64,000 nt of DNA from contig NW_027331831.1 of the NCBI RefSeq assembly GCF_033568475.1, positions 15,500,001 to 15,564,000 on the forward strand, read 5' to 3'. The DNA comes from Henckelia pumila. Its lineage: Eukaryota > Streptophyta > Magnoliopsida > Lamiales > Gesneriaceae. The notes under the pieces are model-generated. The model saw only the letters and a program-made list of their open reading frames with translations, searched no databases and was not told the origin of the DNA. Of this stretch, positions 45,918 to 57,387 are shown piece after piece. Numbering within the stretch: the stretch's first letter is position 1; each line of letters opens with the position of its first letter. The position numbers and the translations under genes are program-made.

Positions 45918-47154
45918 TCAGTAGGTAAATTGACGATAATATTTTCTAAGATGATAGGCGTTCCAGGGCCTCTTCAAAGCTTTGCCATGTTTATCCTCCA
46001 AGTAGTAGGCTCCCGAGCTAAGCTTCTCAATGACTTTAAAAGGATCATCCCACTTCGGGTCCAATTTCCATCTTTGCTCCTCTTGCACCTTCTTTAAGAC
46101 CAAATCATCCACTTGAAAGCTTCTCTGGACAACTCGACGATTATAAGCTTGAGTCATACGACTTTTGTAAGCTTCCAACCGAATTGCTGCAGCCTCCCTC
46201 TTCTCTTCCACCAAATCCAAATTTTTTATCAGTAAATTTTTTTTCTCAATTATCTTCATCGTAAAACATGACCCTAGCTGATTCCATCCCGATTTCCACC
46301 AGTAACACCCCTTCATTACCATAAACCAAGTTTAAGGTAGTTTCTTTGGTTCCTTCTCTAGGTGTAGTTCGATACGCCCACAAGACACTTGGCAACTCAT
46401 CTACCCATTTCCCTTTTGATTTCCCAAGTCTAGTCTTTAAGCCTTGCACCAATGATCTATTTGTCACTTCCACTTGGCCATTACTTTGAGGGTAAGCTAC
46501 AGATGTGAAAGCTTGCTGAATTTTCATCTCTTTACACCACGCTTGAATCTTAGCTCCTTGAATATGTCTCCCATTATCGGATATCAGCCTCCTAGGTACC
46601 CCCATACCGACACACTATATTATTCCACAAAAATTTCAACACATCTCCTTCAGTGATCCTAGCCAAAGGCTCAGCTTCCACCCACTTCGAGAAATAATCA
46701 ACCGCCTCCAATAAAAACTTCTTCTAAGCAGGGGCTATGGGAAAAGGACCCACGATATCCATACCCCATTGATCAAAAGGACAAGAAGAGACGATAGTCT
46801 TCATCAGCTCCGCGGGTCGATGTTGCAATCGAGCATGTCGTTGGCAACTATCACATGATGTGACCAACTCTTGGGCATTTCCCAAGACGTTAGGCCAACA
46901 ATATCCCCCCAACAAGACCTTTCTTGCTAAAGCATGGGCTCCCAAGTGATTCCCACAACACCTTATGTACTTCTCTAAGTACATAACTAGCCTTTTGATA
47001 ACTTAAACATCGAAGGAGAGGTCATGCGAATGACCTCCTATATAGAACTTCCTCAATCAATACATATCTTGAACTCTTTAACTTCAACCTTCGAGCTTCC
47101 CTAGGGTCCTTGGGCAGCTTTCCTTCCTTCAAATAATTAATTATAACGACCCTC
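45918..47154 (-). pseudogene. Tat-E integrase, broken
   Basis: From the solo LTR the frame begins INYLKEGKLPKDPREARRLK and RYVLIEEVLYRRSF. The zinc region follows with CDSCQRHARLQHRP (near 46845). The core has WGMDIVGPFP, SDNGRHIQG and NGQVEVTNR, keeping all three catalytic residues and the 35-residue spacing. The C-terminal part (RRVVQRSFQVDDLVLKK, WDDPFKVIEKLSSGAYYLED) ends with a stop at 45918. Several frameshifts separate these pieces (near 46720, 46610 and 46280). No chromodomain follows, as expected for Tat. Confidence 0.85.
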
Positions 47155-47159
47155 CAATC

Positions 47160-49019
47160 TGATGGAAAACGCGGCTCTCTGATCAATCACGATTGATACC
47201 CGGTGCAGCGGAAGTTTAAAAATTTTTATCATGGAACAATTCCATGGTTTGGGTATCAACCGTTTAACGATTAAATTATTGTGTGTGTAAAATTCAAATA
47301 ACAATTAATTAAATTTTACCTTCAATCTCGCAACGAGATTACTGGACACCAACAGATTTTATCTGCTCTTGTTGTCTCTCCCTGGAACCGATGAACTCCT
47401 TCAATCAGGTCCACGAATGAGGTTTAAATCCCTCTGATAGATTGCACTAGAAAATCTATCAGAAGTTTTCTGCGAAGAGATTAAACGAATCTGATTCGTT
47501 ATTCCTGACTGCGATTCAAAATCACAGACCGAAATTTCTCGGGCAGAGCAGGAGGGGGACGGCCGAAAATTCTTTGAGAGAGAAGGGTTTCGATTTTTGC
47601 TCTGTCTCAAAAATTATGACCTGTTGTGTGTAATTTCTGTACTGAAATAACTTATTTATAATGCAGGCCACTAACACCTTAGGGCCCATTAGTCATAAGC
47701 TGGGGCCCGACAAGCAAAGCCCGCTCGTTCAGAAATTAATATAAAATTCATCGTGACTCCGATTGATGAACTGATTTCACCAATGTGCACAGAAACCATT
47801 TCTGCACATTTTAAAGTCAAAATAAATTTTCCTGAATCCGAATTCAGTGGTTTCCAAAATGTCCATCCCTATGTCATTTTAGGAAATCCTACTCCCTTAC
47901 TCTTATTTAAGAAGTCCAACTCCTTAGTTCATTAAATTTAACTCTTTAAATTTAACTATCTCAACGGGGATTAAAACTCCATTACACTGTGTGACCCTCA
48001 ATGGTTCAGGGATACAGCTAGCCGTGGGCTCACAACTCCTTGTGACTCGGAACAACATTTTCCGACTTGCCCAACGAATCATGGTAAAGCGCCTAGCAAC
48101 ATCGCCCCATGATTCCCTAGGTATCACTGATAGTGCCTACAAGAACCAGTAGATTTTGGTTAGCGTACAGTACGGTCCCTTCATCCATATCCCGATCGAA
48201 TCAACAACCATTGGTATATCGAGAGTCGCTCAAGATTCGATAACTATGCAATGCATCTTGAAGATCAAATTAGTGACATCGCATGTGCTACTAAGAAACC
48301 ATTTCTTAAATCACATCAAGTACTCTGGCCAGAGATTTGTCACACTAATATCTCCTCAGATCGCATAGGATATCCACACTCGCAAGTATGTGGTGAATCC
48401 TTGACAACAATGCATTGACTCCTATATGTGTCGTAACTGTACCCAATCTCGACACCTGATGACCCCCATAGAGTCGGTAAACGAGTCAAAGCACAGCACT
48501 AGCATATAGAGTCTCCATGATGTTTCAAGTCGTAAGGACTAATGGTGTACAACCAAAACCGCGGACTTTATCCACTCGATAAGTGATAACCACTTGGAAA
48601 GTCCGGATAGGGTAGTTCGATTATTCATCCTATGAATATCCATTTGCATGCTTCGAACATCTCCATGTTCCCTACCAATGAAACGTGGTACTCCGCATCG
48701 CAAATGCTAGTCTCAAACTCGAGCGATCCTTATCCTTATTATCGGACGGCTCAATCGACTAGGAACGGTTTTAGAATATACAGTGACTATAAGATGTATT
48801 TCATGATAGACATCTCCATGTTCTACCACATCTTACATACACTATAGTATATTCAAGGTCTTTATCAAAACAACAATAGTATATCACAATATAACAATAT
48901 GAAGTAATATAAAGTCATTGCCATAAAAGTGTAAATAATATTAAACAAAAGATTGTTTATACAAAGAGTCATCAAAGCCCATAGCCACACAGTTGGCTCA
49001 CTGGGCACCCACTCTTACA
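47160..49019 (-). mobile_element. copia solo LTR, relative of Cop-1
   Basis: The minus strand starts TGTAAGAGTGGGTGCCCAGT, matching the Cop-1 LTR start TGTTAGAATTGGTGCCCGTC, and ends near cagcggaa-type sequence as Cop-1 does. The perfect duplication CAATC flanks it (47155-47159 and 49020-49024). The central block (48130-48840) aligns in reverse with Cop-1 10680-11350. There is no internal region. Such solo LTRs arise by recombination between the two LTRs of one element. It separates the second RNase H from integrase in Tat-E. Confidence 0.9.
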
Positions 49020-49024
49020 CAATC

Positions 49025-50947
49025 CTCCTCCGCGAGTTCAGGTATAACCGAGCTCATATGAGGTGCGAGCTCCACCTGCAATACCACGTCTCTAGTTTTC
49101 CAACTCCCCATAGAACCAGCCATCTTCGCCAAAGCATCTGCTTTCTTATTTTCCCTTCTAGGTATATGCTCGAAGACCACTTCCGCAAATTGTTCTTTTG
49201 CTCTATCCATTTCTCGAGCATACTCAATAAGCTTTTCATTTTTCACATCATATGCCCCTTTCATTTGTTGTGCTACTAATTGTGAATCGGAAAAGAAATG
49301 TATCCGTACAACTCCCACACTCCTAGCCGCCCAAAGCCCAGCTAAAACAGCTTCGTATTCAGCTTCATTGTTAGATGCCTTGAAATCTAATTTCACTGCC
49401 AATTTCATTTCCTCACCCATAGGAGAGATCAACACCACCCCTACTCCACTGCCTTCAATAGACGATGAACCATCAACATACACCTTCCATGGATCCTCAT
49501 TTTCTAAATGAACGGTTTTGGTTAAGAAGTCGGCCAAAGCCTGCTCCTTAATAACGGTTCTTGTCTCATATTGTATATCATACTCTCCCAACTCAGTAAC
49601 CCATTTCACCAACCATCCCGACACATTTGGGTGAGTTAAAATCCTTCCCAAAGGGCTGTTTGTAAGCACCACAATAGGATGAGATAGGAAATATGGCCTC
49701 AAACGTCTTGCCGTCATCACTATTGCCAACACCAACTTCTCCAACCCCGAATACCTCAACTCAGCCCCTTTAAGTGCATGCGACACATAATAAACAGACT
49801 TTTGTGTTGAACCTTCTTTTTTAACAAGAACAGAACTCACGGCTGCCTCCGAAGCTGATAGATACACCCATAACCCTTCTCCATCCACCGGTTTAGCCAA
49901 CACAGGTAACTCAGCCAAATACTTCTTAAATTCTCAAAAAGCTTTCTCACAATCCTCACCCCATTCAAACTTCTTGGCTTTCCGTAAGGTACGGAAGAAA
50001 GGCAGGCTACGATGAGCTGACCGAGAAATGAATTGTGCCAAGGCCGTGATTCTCCCGGTCAATTGTTGAACCTCCTTTGGACCTCGAGGAGACATCATAT
50101 TTTGTATAGCTTGAACCTTCTCTGGATTAGCCTCAATCCCACGCTCGGTTACCATATATCCCAAGAAATTTTCCACTCTTCACTCCAAACATACACTTTT
50201 GATGATTCAACTTCAATCCATAAGACCTTAGGGTGAAAAATGTCTCCACCAAGTCATGGATAAGGCCAATTGCGTCTTTTGATTTCACCATGATATCATC
50301 CACGTACACCTCCACATTTCTCCCTATTTGCTTGGAAAACACTTTGTCCATCAAACGCTGATATGTAGCTCCGGCATTTTTAAGCCCAAAGGGCATGACC
50401 ACATAGAAAAAGAGTCCTCAGAAGTGATAAAGCTTACCTTATCTTGATCTTCCATAGCTAAAGGGATTTGATGGTACCCTTGATAAGAATCCATTAGGCA
50501 TAAGTATTGATGACCGGCCGTAGAATCCACCAATTGATCTATTCGAGGCAACGGATAACAATCTTTTGGACATTCCTTATTGAGGTCTCTAAAATCCACA
50601 CACATCCTCCATCTACCCGAGCTCTTGGGCACTAACACAACGTTCGATAGCCAAGTAGGAAATTGCACCTCTCGAATGTGCCCAGCCTTAAGAAATTCCT
50701 CTATTTCCTCTTTTATCACTTTATCCTTGTCGGGTCCGAAATGCCTCTTCTTTTGCATTACAGGGAAAACTCTGGACAAGAGATTTAACTTGTGCTCCAT
50801 AACCGCTGGTTTTATACCTCTAAGCTCTTGAATTGACCAAGCGAATACATCAAGATTAGCCTTTAGGCAAATAACAAGTTTTTCCTTGACCTCCGTTTCC
50901 AAATCAGCAGCAATCTTAAGCTTCTCACCGCTAGCCCCCAGTTCCAC
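49025..50947 (-). pseudogene. Tat-E RT, RNase H and archaeal-type second RNase H
   Basis: RT runs from WSIQELRGIKPAVMEHKLN through GRWRMCVDFRDLNKECPKD, then a frameshift near 50400, MPFGLKNAGATYQRLMDKVF and the catalytic YVDDIMVKS. The first RNase H (VYLSASEAAVSSVLVKKEG) lacks the usual catalytic Asp, as is normal in this lineage. The second RNase H, from about 49495, has complete DEDD residues: VYVDGSSSIEGSGVGVVL, NNEAEYEAVLAGL, FFSDSQLVAQQ, NKKADALAKMAG. A TGA at 49934 lies between RT and RNase H. This second domain is the diagnostic feature for Tat. Confidence 0.9.
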
Positions 50948-51730
50948 TACTTTAGGGTTCCTCCTCCTCCAATGTTTGAACCTCTCTCTTAGCCACTGTT
51001 AACATAGCCCCACCCCCCGTATCATGCTAACTTCCACCGTGCCTTTTTTCCTTCTTCACGCACCACTCCCTCATAACATCGTCGTGCCACTCTATGATCC
51101 CCACGCAACATTCTGACCTCTCTTCCTACAGGAAACTTAAGCTTTTGATGATACGTGGAAGCCACAGCTCTAAAATCCTTCATAGCTGGACGAACCAAAT
51201 CCCATTGTATGAGGAAGGAGCATCTACCACCGTGAAGTTCACCATCTTGGTGACCCGTCTAGGATCACTTCCCATGGATACTGGGAGGAAAATCTGGCCC
51301 AACGGTCGAATAGCATGGCCCGTGAACCCATACAAAGGTGTTGAAATAGACTCCAATTCAAATCCTTCTATTTTCATTTGATCCAACGTCCTTTGAACAA
51401 CACATTCACTGAACTCCCACTGTCAACAAATATCCTTGCCACATCATAATTTGCGATTGTGATCGTGACCACCAAAGCATCATTATGCGGAGCCGCAACA
51501 CCACGAAGGTCTTTGGGTCCAAAACTGATGATGGGATCTTGAGGTAAATTCAACTCTTTAGATATTTCAGAGTTCTCCATCCTCCTTCCATATGCTTTAC
51601 GCGCCCGTCCGAAATCACCGTCGGTGGCTCCTCTTGAAATCATATGAATCATACCTCTTGTAGGGTTATTAGCCTCATCCACCCTCCTCCTTCTTTGGTC
51701 AATTCCTTGAGGAGGACCCTGACCCTCCAT
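50948..51730 (-). pseudogene. Tat-E protease region
   Basis: The frame reads DALVVTITIANYDVARIFVD and then SGSSVNVLF, an aspartic protease with DSG. A frameshift near 51380 follows. The next piece (51386-51180) reads KIEGFELESISTPLYGFTG, then RPLGQIFLPVSMG, the usual Tat sequence after the protease active site. Positions 51180-50948 carry further breaks. The enzyme would cut the polyprotein. Confidence 0.8.
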
Positions 51731-52993
51731 CTATCTCCTCGGATCCTCTGTTCTTGTATTTACCCAGGAAAGACCCCGACCTCGCCACGGAGGTGATCGA
51801 AACTCCTGATTGCCTCTTGGTGGAGTTCTTTCCCTCCTCGTAGGTGGAAGAAACTTAGGGCCTTCATCGACTCTTTTCAAACTTCCTTGGCTCCTTCTTC
51901 CTTCATCTACCTCCATCACCTTATCCCTATTTGGAGCCAAGGGGACATAAGGTGAAAAATGCCTTTTACCTCGAGCTCGATCATCCTTCTTTTCTCCCAC
52001 CCCTCGTTTTCTGCCTCCTTTATCCGTCCTTTCCACAGTACTACCCCTTGGCCTATGTTGAGTCCTCATGTATCTTTGAGCATCCTCTAAATTCACATAC
52101 TTCTCCGCTCGTGCCAAAAGATCATCGTAACTTGGTGGAGGCTTCTTAACTAGATACTTGAAGAATTCACCTCCTTTCAACCCTTTGGTAAAGGCGCTGA
52201 TCAGTATATCAGGAGTAGCGGTCGGCACTTCCAAAGCTGCACCATTAAAGCGTTGGATAAAATCCCTCAAAGTTTCCTGATCATGTTGCTTCATCACAAA
52301 TAAACTCAAGTAGTTCTTTTGGTACTTCTTGCTACTAGCAAACTGATGCATAAAGACCACACAGAAATCCTCAAAAGACCTTATGGACCCAAGCTTCAAG
52401 ATGTTGAACCATTGCTGGGAGGACTTTACCAACGTGCTCAAGAATACTCGACATTTTATACCGTCGGAGTATTGGTGCAATAAGGCAGCGTTCTTGAATC
52501 TTCCCATATGTTCCTCCGCGTTTGTACTTCCATCATATTCTCCCACGCTTGGCTTCTTGAAACTAGCTGGAAGTTCTTCCTCCAAAATCTCAAGGGAAAA
52601 TGGACTTTCTTTCTTAAGAGTTGAACCCTTACCCCCAAGTTGTTGCCTCAACATCCTTATCTCCTTCCACATTTCTTCCTTCTCTTGATCATTCATGCCC
52701 GGAGGGGGTAGGGTTCCCCCTACCTGAATCCGCTGACCCATTTCATCCTTATTTGGCACTTGTTCTTGTTCTTGTTCTTGTTCTTGCTCTTGCTATTGCT
52801 CTTGCTCTTGATCTTGGCCTTGCGAGGCTTCCTGATTTTTCTTCAAAGCCTCTCCCACAACCTTAGTGATAAATTGGCCCAACTCTTCCAAGGTCATACT
52901 CCCCACCATATTCCTAGGGGGAGGTTCCCCCGTCCTTGGCCCTAGGAGAGATAAGGTGGTGTGAGCTTTTCTACTCCCTATCCTTCCAACCAT
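51731..52993 (-). pseudogene. Tat-E gag
   Basis: The ATG at 52993 opens MTLEELGQFITKVVGEAL, then a Gln/Glu repeat written by a ttgttc/ttgctc microsatellite (52757-52812) with one in-frame TAG. The gag core runs SPFSLEILEEELPASFKKPS, EYDGSTNAEEHMGRFKNAAL, WFNILKLGSIRSFEDFC, TLRDFIQRFNGAALEV and PPPSYDDLLARAEKYVNLED, typical of Tat elements. An Arg-rich tail follows. No CCHC knuckle is seen. A TAG at 51731 interrupts the frame before the protease. Confidence 0.88.
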
Positions 52994-53014
52994 CTCTACG
53001 TCTCAACTCAGAGC

Positions 53015-53034
53015 TTCCCACAGACGGCACCAAG
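53015..53034 (-). other. Tat-E primer-binding site
   Basis: The minus strand directly after the 5' LTR reads CTTGGTGCCGTCTGTGGGAA. It differs from the initiator-Met site used by the other elements. I do not assign the tRNA. Confidence 0.6.
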
Positions 53035-53165
53035 TGATACTCAATAAAATTTGATTGTCCAGATCCCGCTCAAGCCCAAAGCTTCAAGTCTAGAGATGAA
53101 CCTGAAATCAATCAAATGTTAGAGGGGGGCGGGAGGGTGTCCCGGCGTAGCCCCTCCGACGCTCA
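53035..53165 (-). repeat. Tat-E 5' LTR, piece 1
   Basis: It corresponds to 39857-39992 of the 3' LTR and breaks at gacgctca, where the element at 53166 inserted. It resumes at 54287. Confidence 0.88.
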
Positions 53166-54286
53166 TGTAGTTACCCGCACCATGATCACCTACTAATAAA
53201 AAATTAAGCATGCAATTAATCAATAAAATAATCTTAATCAGAGTAACTGGGGATACTTAAAATAAAATAATACCAGGTAGGCAAAACCTAGGGGTCAACC
53301 CTGCTATCCATCCTTCCTAGGCTTGGTCCGGAGGTTGGCCAGTTGCTCAGGGGTTGCGGCGGAGCGGTGCCCAAGTTCTGGGGCAGTCGTCATCAGCGGG
53401 CTGACGACGGACGTAGGTATATCTCTGGCTCCTTATAGTAATAGGGAGTATTCTATAGCATAGTTAAGGCTTTTAGAATAAGATTATAATGCATGAGTAC
53501 TTTGCATTGTAGTGCGGATTATAGGCTTGGACATAGTGCTGGTCTAGCTTGCCTAGTTTATGAGGTACGGAAGTATTATTCGAGATATCCAGATTTATTA
53601 TGCATGTATTATGTGTTTGCATGGATTATGTGATTGCATGTTTTATATGCCTTTATATACAGCATGTCATGACTGTATGTTGCATACATGAACATATTGA
53701 GCTTTTACCTTAAAAGTATCCTGTAGTAGGGCGCTCACCCTACGAGTTTGTGGATGGTTGGATACGTAAGTCTTGTGTCAGGTCACCTTTATGGTTGGAC
53801 ACATGTACTAGTATCAGGTCACCATTATCCACTGGGTATATGAGCCACCTCCTGATGTGATGGCGCAGCGTGCTATATACCCTGGGCCCGGTCTTTGAGC
53901 TTGTTTCTTGACCTGAGAGTCTTGGTACCCAGTTCACTTGCATACATGCACACATAACATCGTATACTCATACTCTCGTACTGAGCTTATCATGCTCATG
54001 TCCCGTACTTCGTTGTATCTGGACACCCTATTCCATGGGGCAAGTCTGCGGCTGGATGAGTCGGGTGGTTCCAGGAGAGCTTAGGCGATGGAGGACCAGT
54101 AGGGTTTTTGTCTAGGCTTTTGTTTCAGTTGTATTTAGGTTAATACACTGGATTTTATTCGATATGGTTGTAAACAATATTTTGTTGATGTTTAAGTTTT
54201 CCGCTGTTTAATTTCTGATTTATTTAATTAAGTAAATGCATGCTTAAGCTTTTGATTAGTAGGTGATCACGGTGCGGGTCACTACA
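53166..54286 (+). mobile_element. 1.1-kb LTR-like insertion with palindromic ends
   Basis: The left end is tgtagttacccgcaccatga, and the right end is its inverted copy (tgatcacggtgcgggtcact plus aca). The inverted similarity extends about 55 bp inward (cctactaat..., gcatgcaatta/gcatgcattta). Comparison with the intact Tat-E 3' LTR shows the target gacgctcaag, so CTCA is duplicated (53162-53165 and 54287-54290). Ends of TG and CA and a 4-bp duplication fit an LTR inserted by integrase. The interior shares tgtcc and gtatgagtatac phrases with the LTR at 6182/25415. The long terminal inverted repeat is unusual for an LTR. No protein is encoded. Confidence 0.65.
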
Positions 54287-54836
54287 CTCAAGTCAGAGAC
54301 GTAAACGAATAAGAGAAAAAGAAGCTTGGGAGCCCCTCAAAATGAAAGTGAATTAATTGCAAATGGAAAGAGCAAACCCCAATTTATCGGAGGCAAATTA
54401 GGGGACCACGAACACTTTGTAGGGGACCATGAGCATGTAGTTCATGCGCCTTTCCTTTAGGGCTTGCCCTCCAAAGACAACCCAAGACACAAAACCTAGC
54501 TTACCACCCTAGAGCTCATCCACCCTATGGGTCGCCCGACTTAGGGGTCGCCCACCCTAGGCGAGCCTCTCCTCCACTTCCTTCTTCTATGCTCACCATA
54601 TAATCTTTCACATCTCCATTTCCAATTGTCATAAGCCTTTGACTTACCTTAGAGACCTCATGTCTAAGGTCCAACTTGATGGGGCTCTCCTTCACCCCTT
54701 GGGAGCTAACATACACCTTCTTCCATAATTTCCTCATGGGTCAGCCCTACCCCTTAGAATGAGACTCAGACCATAGTCTTTGGTTATGGACCTTCATTGG
54801 GCTCAAGCATGTGATGGGCCCACTCATGGGGTATCG
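54287..54836 (-). repeat. Tat-E 5' LTR, piece 2
   Basis: It corresponds to 39988-40535. The terminal TG of the minus strand has become CG, and the TATA box equivalent is lost. Confidence 0.88.
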
Positions 54837-54841
54837 CATCA

Positions 54842-55432
54842 AAATCTAAGTATATCATCTGTGCAAAGATTCGAACTATAGCTGAAAAATCATATCAAAT
54901 TCAAACCATATCCGTTCTTCAATCCAACTTCGAATATACAAGATATAAAAGCTCAAGAACATGCATATATAAACGAATTCTGATTCCTTTCATTTCTGAA
55001 CTTTCGAACATGCTGGAAATATCATAATACTTATGTCAAATCGAAGCTCTCGTCGCAAGGATTCTAGAACTATATTTGAAATTAAAATCGGACAATCGGA
55101 TCAAAAGATATGAAGGTTTGAAAACCCAAATCCAAAAAAGAAAATGAGGTCTCAGTCTTTGCTCTGAACTTCTGAATGTAATATCTCAATTACACGTATA
55201 AAAGGTTGACTAAGCAAATCAAATTGGATATATTCAAGTCTAATTGCAGTTTAGCACCTATAAACTTCAAAATTTGCAATTCAGTCCTCGGTCCTTATTT
55301 TAATTCAATTTCAATCCTAAATAATTTAAGAATATTAGAATTTAAATCTAAACTCTAAAAATTCTCAAATTAAATATACTCGGATTAAAATTAAATAATC
55401 TCGGATTACATCAAATAATCCCGGGCCTTACA
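54842..55432 (-). repeat. Gy-B 5' LTR, piece 2 (5' part)
   Basis: It matches 32877-33463 and ends in ttaca at the GTTCG duplication. Joined with 38444-39856 it restores a 2004-bp LTR. Confidence 0.92.
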
Positions 55433-55900
55433 GTTCGGACTGTAAAAACAAATACTTCAAGCTCTTATGATCAGAAAAGATCTCGAAATACTCACCGTAA
55501 AGATAGTGACGCCAGATTTTCAAAGAAAATACGATCGCAGCAAGTTCAAGATCATGAACCGGATAGCGAGTCTCGTCCGGCTTAAGCTGCCTCGACGCAT
55601 AAGCTATCACATGCTTCCTCTGCATAAGAACACATCCTAGACCCTGAAGAGAAGCATCACAATAAATCATGAAACCACCAATACCTGAAGGAATAGAAAG
55701 AATCGGAAAGCTGGTCAATCTCTTCTTCAAGTAAATAAAGCTCGATTCACATGCTTCGGTCCAGATAAAAGGTGCGTTCTTCTGAGTCAGCTAGGTAATC
55801 GGCTTTGCAATCGATGAGAATCCCTCGATGAATTGGCGATAATAACCAGCTAAACCCATAAAGCTTTGGATCTCAGGCACTGATGTCGGTCTAGGCCAAT
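55433..55900 (-). pseudogene. Gy-C RNase H, N-terminal piece
   Basis: The frame reads [20 protein letters not shown], then [40 protein letters not shown] and [15 protein letters not shown], with the first Asp, Glu and second Asp kept. It stops at the Gy-B insertion and continues at 31462. Upstream, near 55790-55900, the RT connection ([13 protein letters not shown] type) contains a stop. Confidence 0.86.
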
Positions 55901-57387
55901 TCATAACCGCTTCGATCTTGCTGGGATCGATAGAATCCCATCTTCATAAATAATGTGACCGAGTAAGACGACTTGGTCCAACCATAACTCACACTTAGAC
56001 AGCTTGTCAAACAACTGTTTGGCTTGTAGAATTTTCAAAACAATTTTAAGATGCTCAGCATGATCAGTACGACTCTTCGAGAAGATAAGGATATCATCAA
56101 TAAAAATAATAACAAAATCATCCAGATAATGCTGAAAGATACGGTTCATCAAACCCATAAAGATTGCTGGAGCATTAGTCAACCCGAACGACATGAATAT
56201 AAACTCGAAATGGCCATACCTCGTTCTAAATGCAGTCTTAGGAACATCCTCATCACGAACCCTCAGCTGATGATATCCGGACCTCAGATCTATCTTCGAA
56301 TATACATTGATCAAAAAGGTCATCTATTTGAGGCAAATGGCACTTGTTCTTTATCGTCGCTTGGTTCAATTGGCGGTAGTCAATACAGAGTCGCATCGAT
56401 CCATATTTATTCTTCACGAAAAGAATAGGAGCGCCCCAAGGAGAAATACTAGGTCGGATGTAACCCTTGGCAATCAATTCCTTGAGTTGTTCCTTCAGTT
56501 CTTTCAGTTCGACTGGTGCCATTCGATAAGGATCTTTCGATATGGGTTGAGTACCTGATACTAAATCGATGTTGAATTCGATCTCACAAATAGGCGGCAA
56601 CCCAGGAATCTCATCCGGAAAGACGTCAACAAATTCTCTAACCACTGGTATATCAACTAATTCGGGGCTAGATTTCAGTACGTCAACTCTATAAACCAAG
56701 AATCCCTCTGCACCTCTCTGTAACAAACGAGTCATCGATAACACAAATATCAAAGGAATTCTAGATCGAGAACCCTTATCAAAGAATTTCCACTCGTCTG
56801 CCATTTCAGGTCTGAATTTGAAAACCTTCTGAAAACAATCTACGGTTGCCCTGTACTTGGTTAAAGTATCTATACCAACAATACAGTCAAAATCTGACAG
56901 CCCAAGTACAATAAAATCAAATTCTATCAAATTCTCCTCAAATCGAAGTTCACAATTCCTGACTAATCTGACAGAAACAATTCCTCCACCCAAAGGTGAA
57001 GTAACAGCTACTACAGTAGGAAAAAGCTCAGTAGGTAAAGCATGCATCAACACAAATTTTTCAGAGATAAAGGAATGAGAAGCACCTGTATCTATCAATA
57101 CATGAGCAGAATAACCAGAAATGGAACAGTTACCTGCGATAACATCGTCGGGTGCAACCTGAGCTTGATCCTCAGTCAGAGCAAAGACTCGTGCCTGAGG
57201 TCTCGGAGGTTGATTCCCATTCTGATTACCTCTCTGTCAATTCTGCTGCTGAGGTTTGAAAGAGTGAACTGCAGAAGCTTGCCTCTCGGGCTGAGCTATC
57301 GGTCTAGAAGAATTCCCACTCTGAGCTTGGTAAGAACCCTTCCGAGGACACACTCTGGAATAGTGTCCAGTCTAATAACAGATATTT
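55901..57387 (-). pseudogene. Gy-C protease and RT, broken
   Basis: The protease has [19 protein letters not shown] and [22 protein letters not shown] continues with [20 protein letters not shown] and [14 protein letters not shown], where the usual Lys-Lys-Asp is Lys-Asn-Lys-Tyr. A deletion of about 16 bases near 56310 removes the LQGSS seen in relatives and shifts the frame. The second piece (56323-55901) carries [35 protein letters not shown] and [11 protein letters not shown] further frameshift at about 55925 ends it. Confidence 0.88.

Larger units (their letters stand above)
39857..54836 (-). mobile_element. Tat-E: Ty3/gypsy element of the Tat lineage with antisense gene
   Basis: LTRs are 39857-40535 (3') and 53035-54836 (5', containing an insertion). 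The duplication CATCA flanks it (39852-39856 and 54837-54841). On the minus strand the order is LTR, primer site, gag, protease, RT, RNase H, a second archaeal-type RNase H, integrase, minisatellite, antisense gene (plus strand), polypurine tract, LTR. The second RNase H and the extra 3' coding region are known marks of the Tat lineage. The 5' LTR has lost both its terminal TG (now CG) and its TATA box, so the copy is dead. Confidence 0.9.
31463..55432 (-). mobile_element. Gy-B: Ty3/gypsy chromovirus, interrupted by Tat-E
   Basis: LTRs are 31463-33463 (3') and 38444-39856 plus 54842-55432 (5', split by Tat-E; 2004 bp when joined). The perfect duplication GTTCG flanks it (31458-31462 and 55433-55437). 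Its own length is about 9 kb. It landed in the RNase H region of Gy-C in the same orientation. It is the least decayed of the four chromoviruses in the window: long stretches of pol remain open and its integrase keeps all three catalytic residues. Confidence 0.92.

Noticed and set aside
48998..49019. C-terminal residues of the Tat-E RNase H open frame beyond GAQ
   Set aside because: The last residues are encoded by the inserted copia solo LTR and are not part of the RNase H.
52757..52812. ttgttc/ttgctc repeat considered as a regulatory array
   Set aside because: It is a coding microsatellite giving a Gln/Glu run in the Tat-E gag frame.
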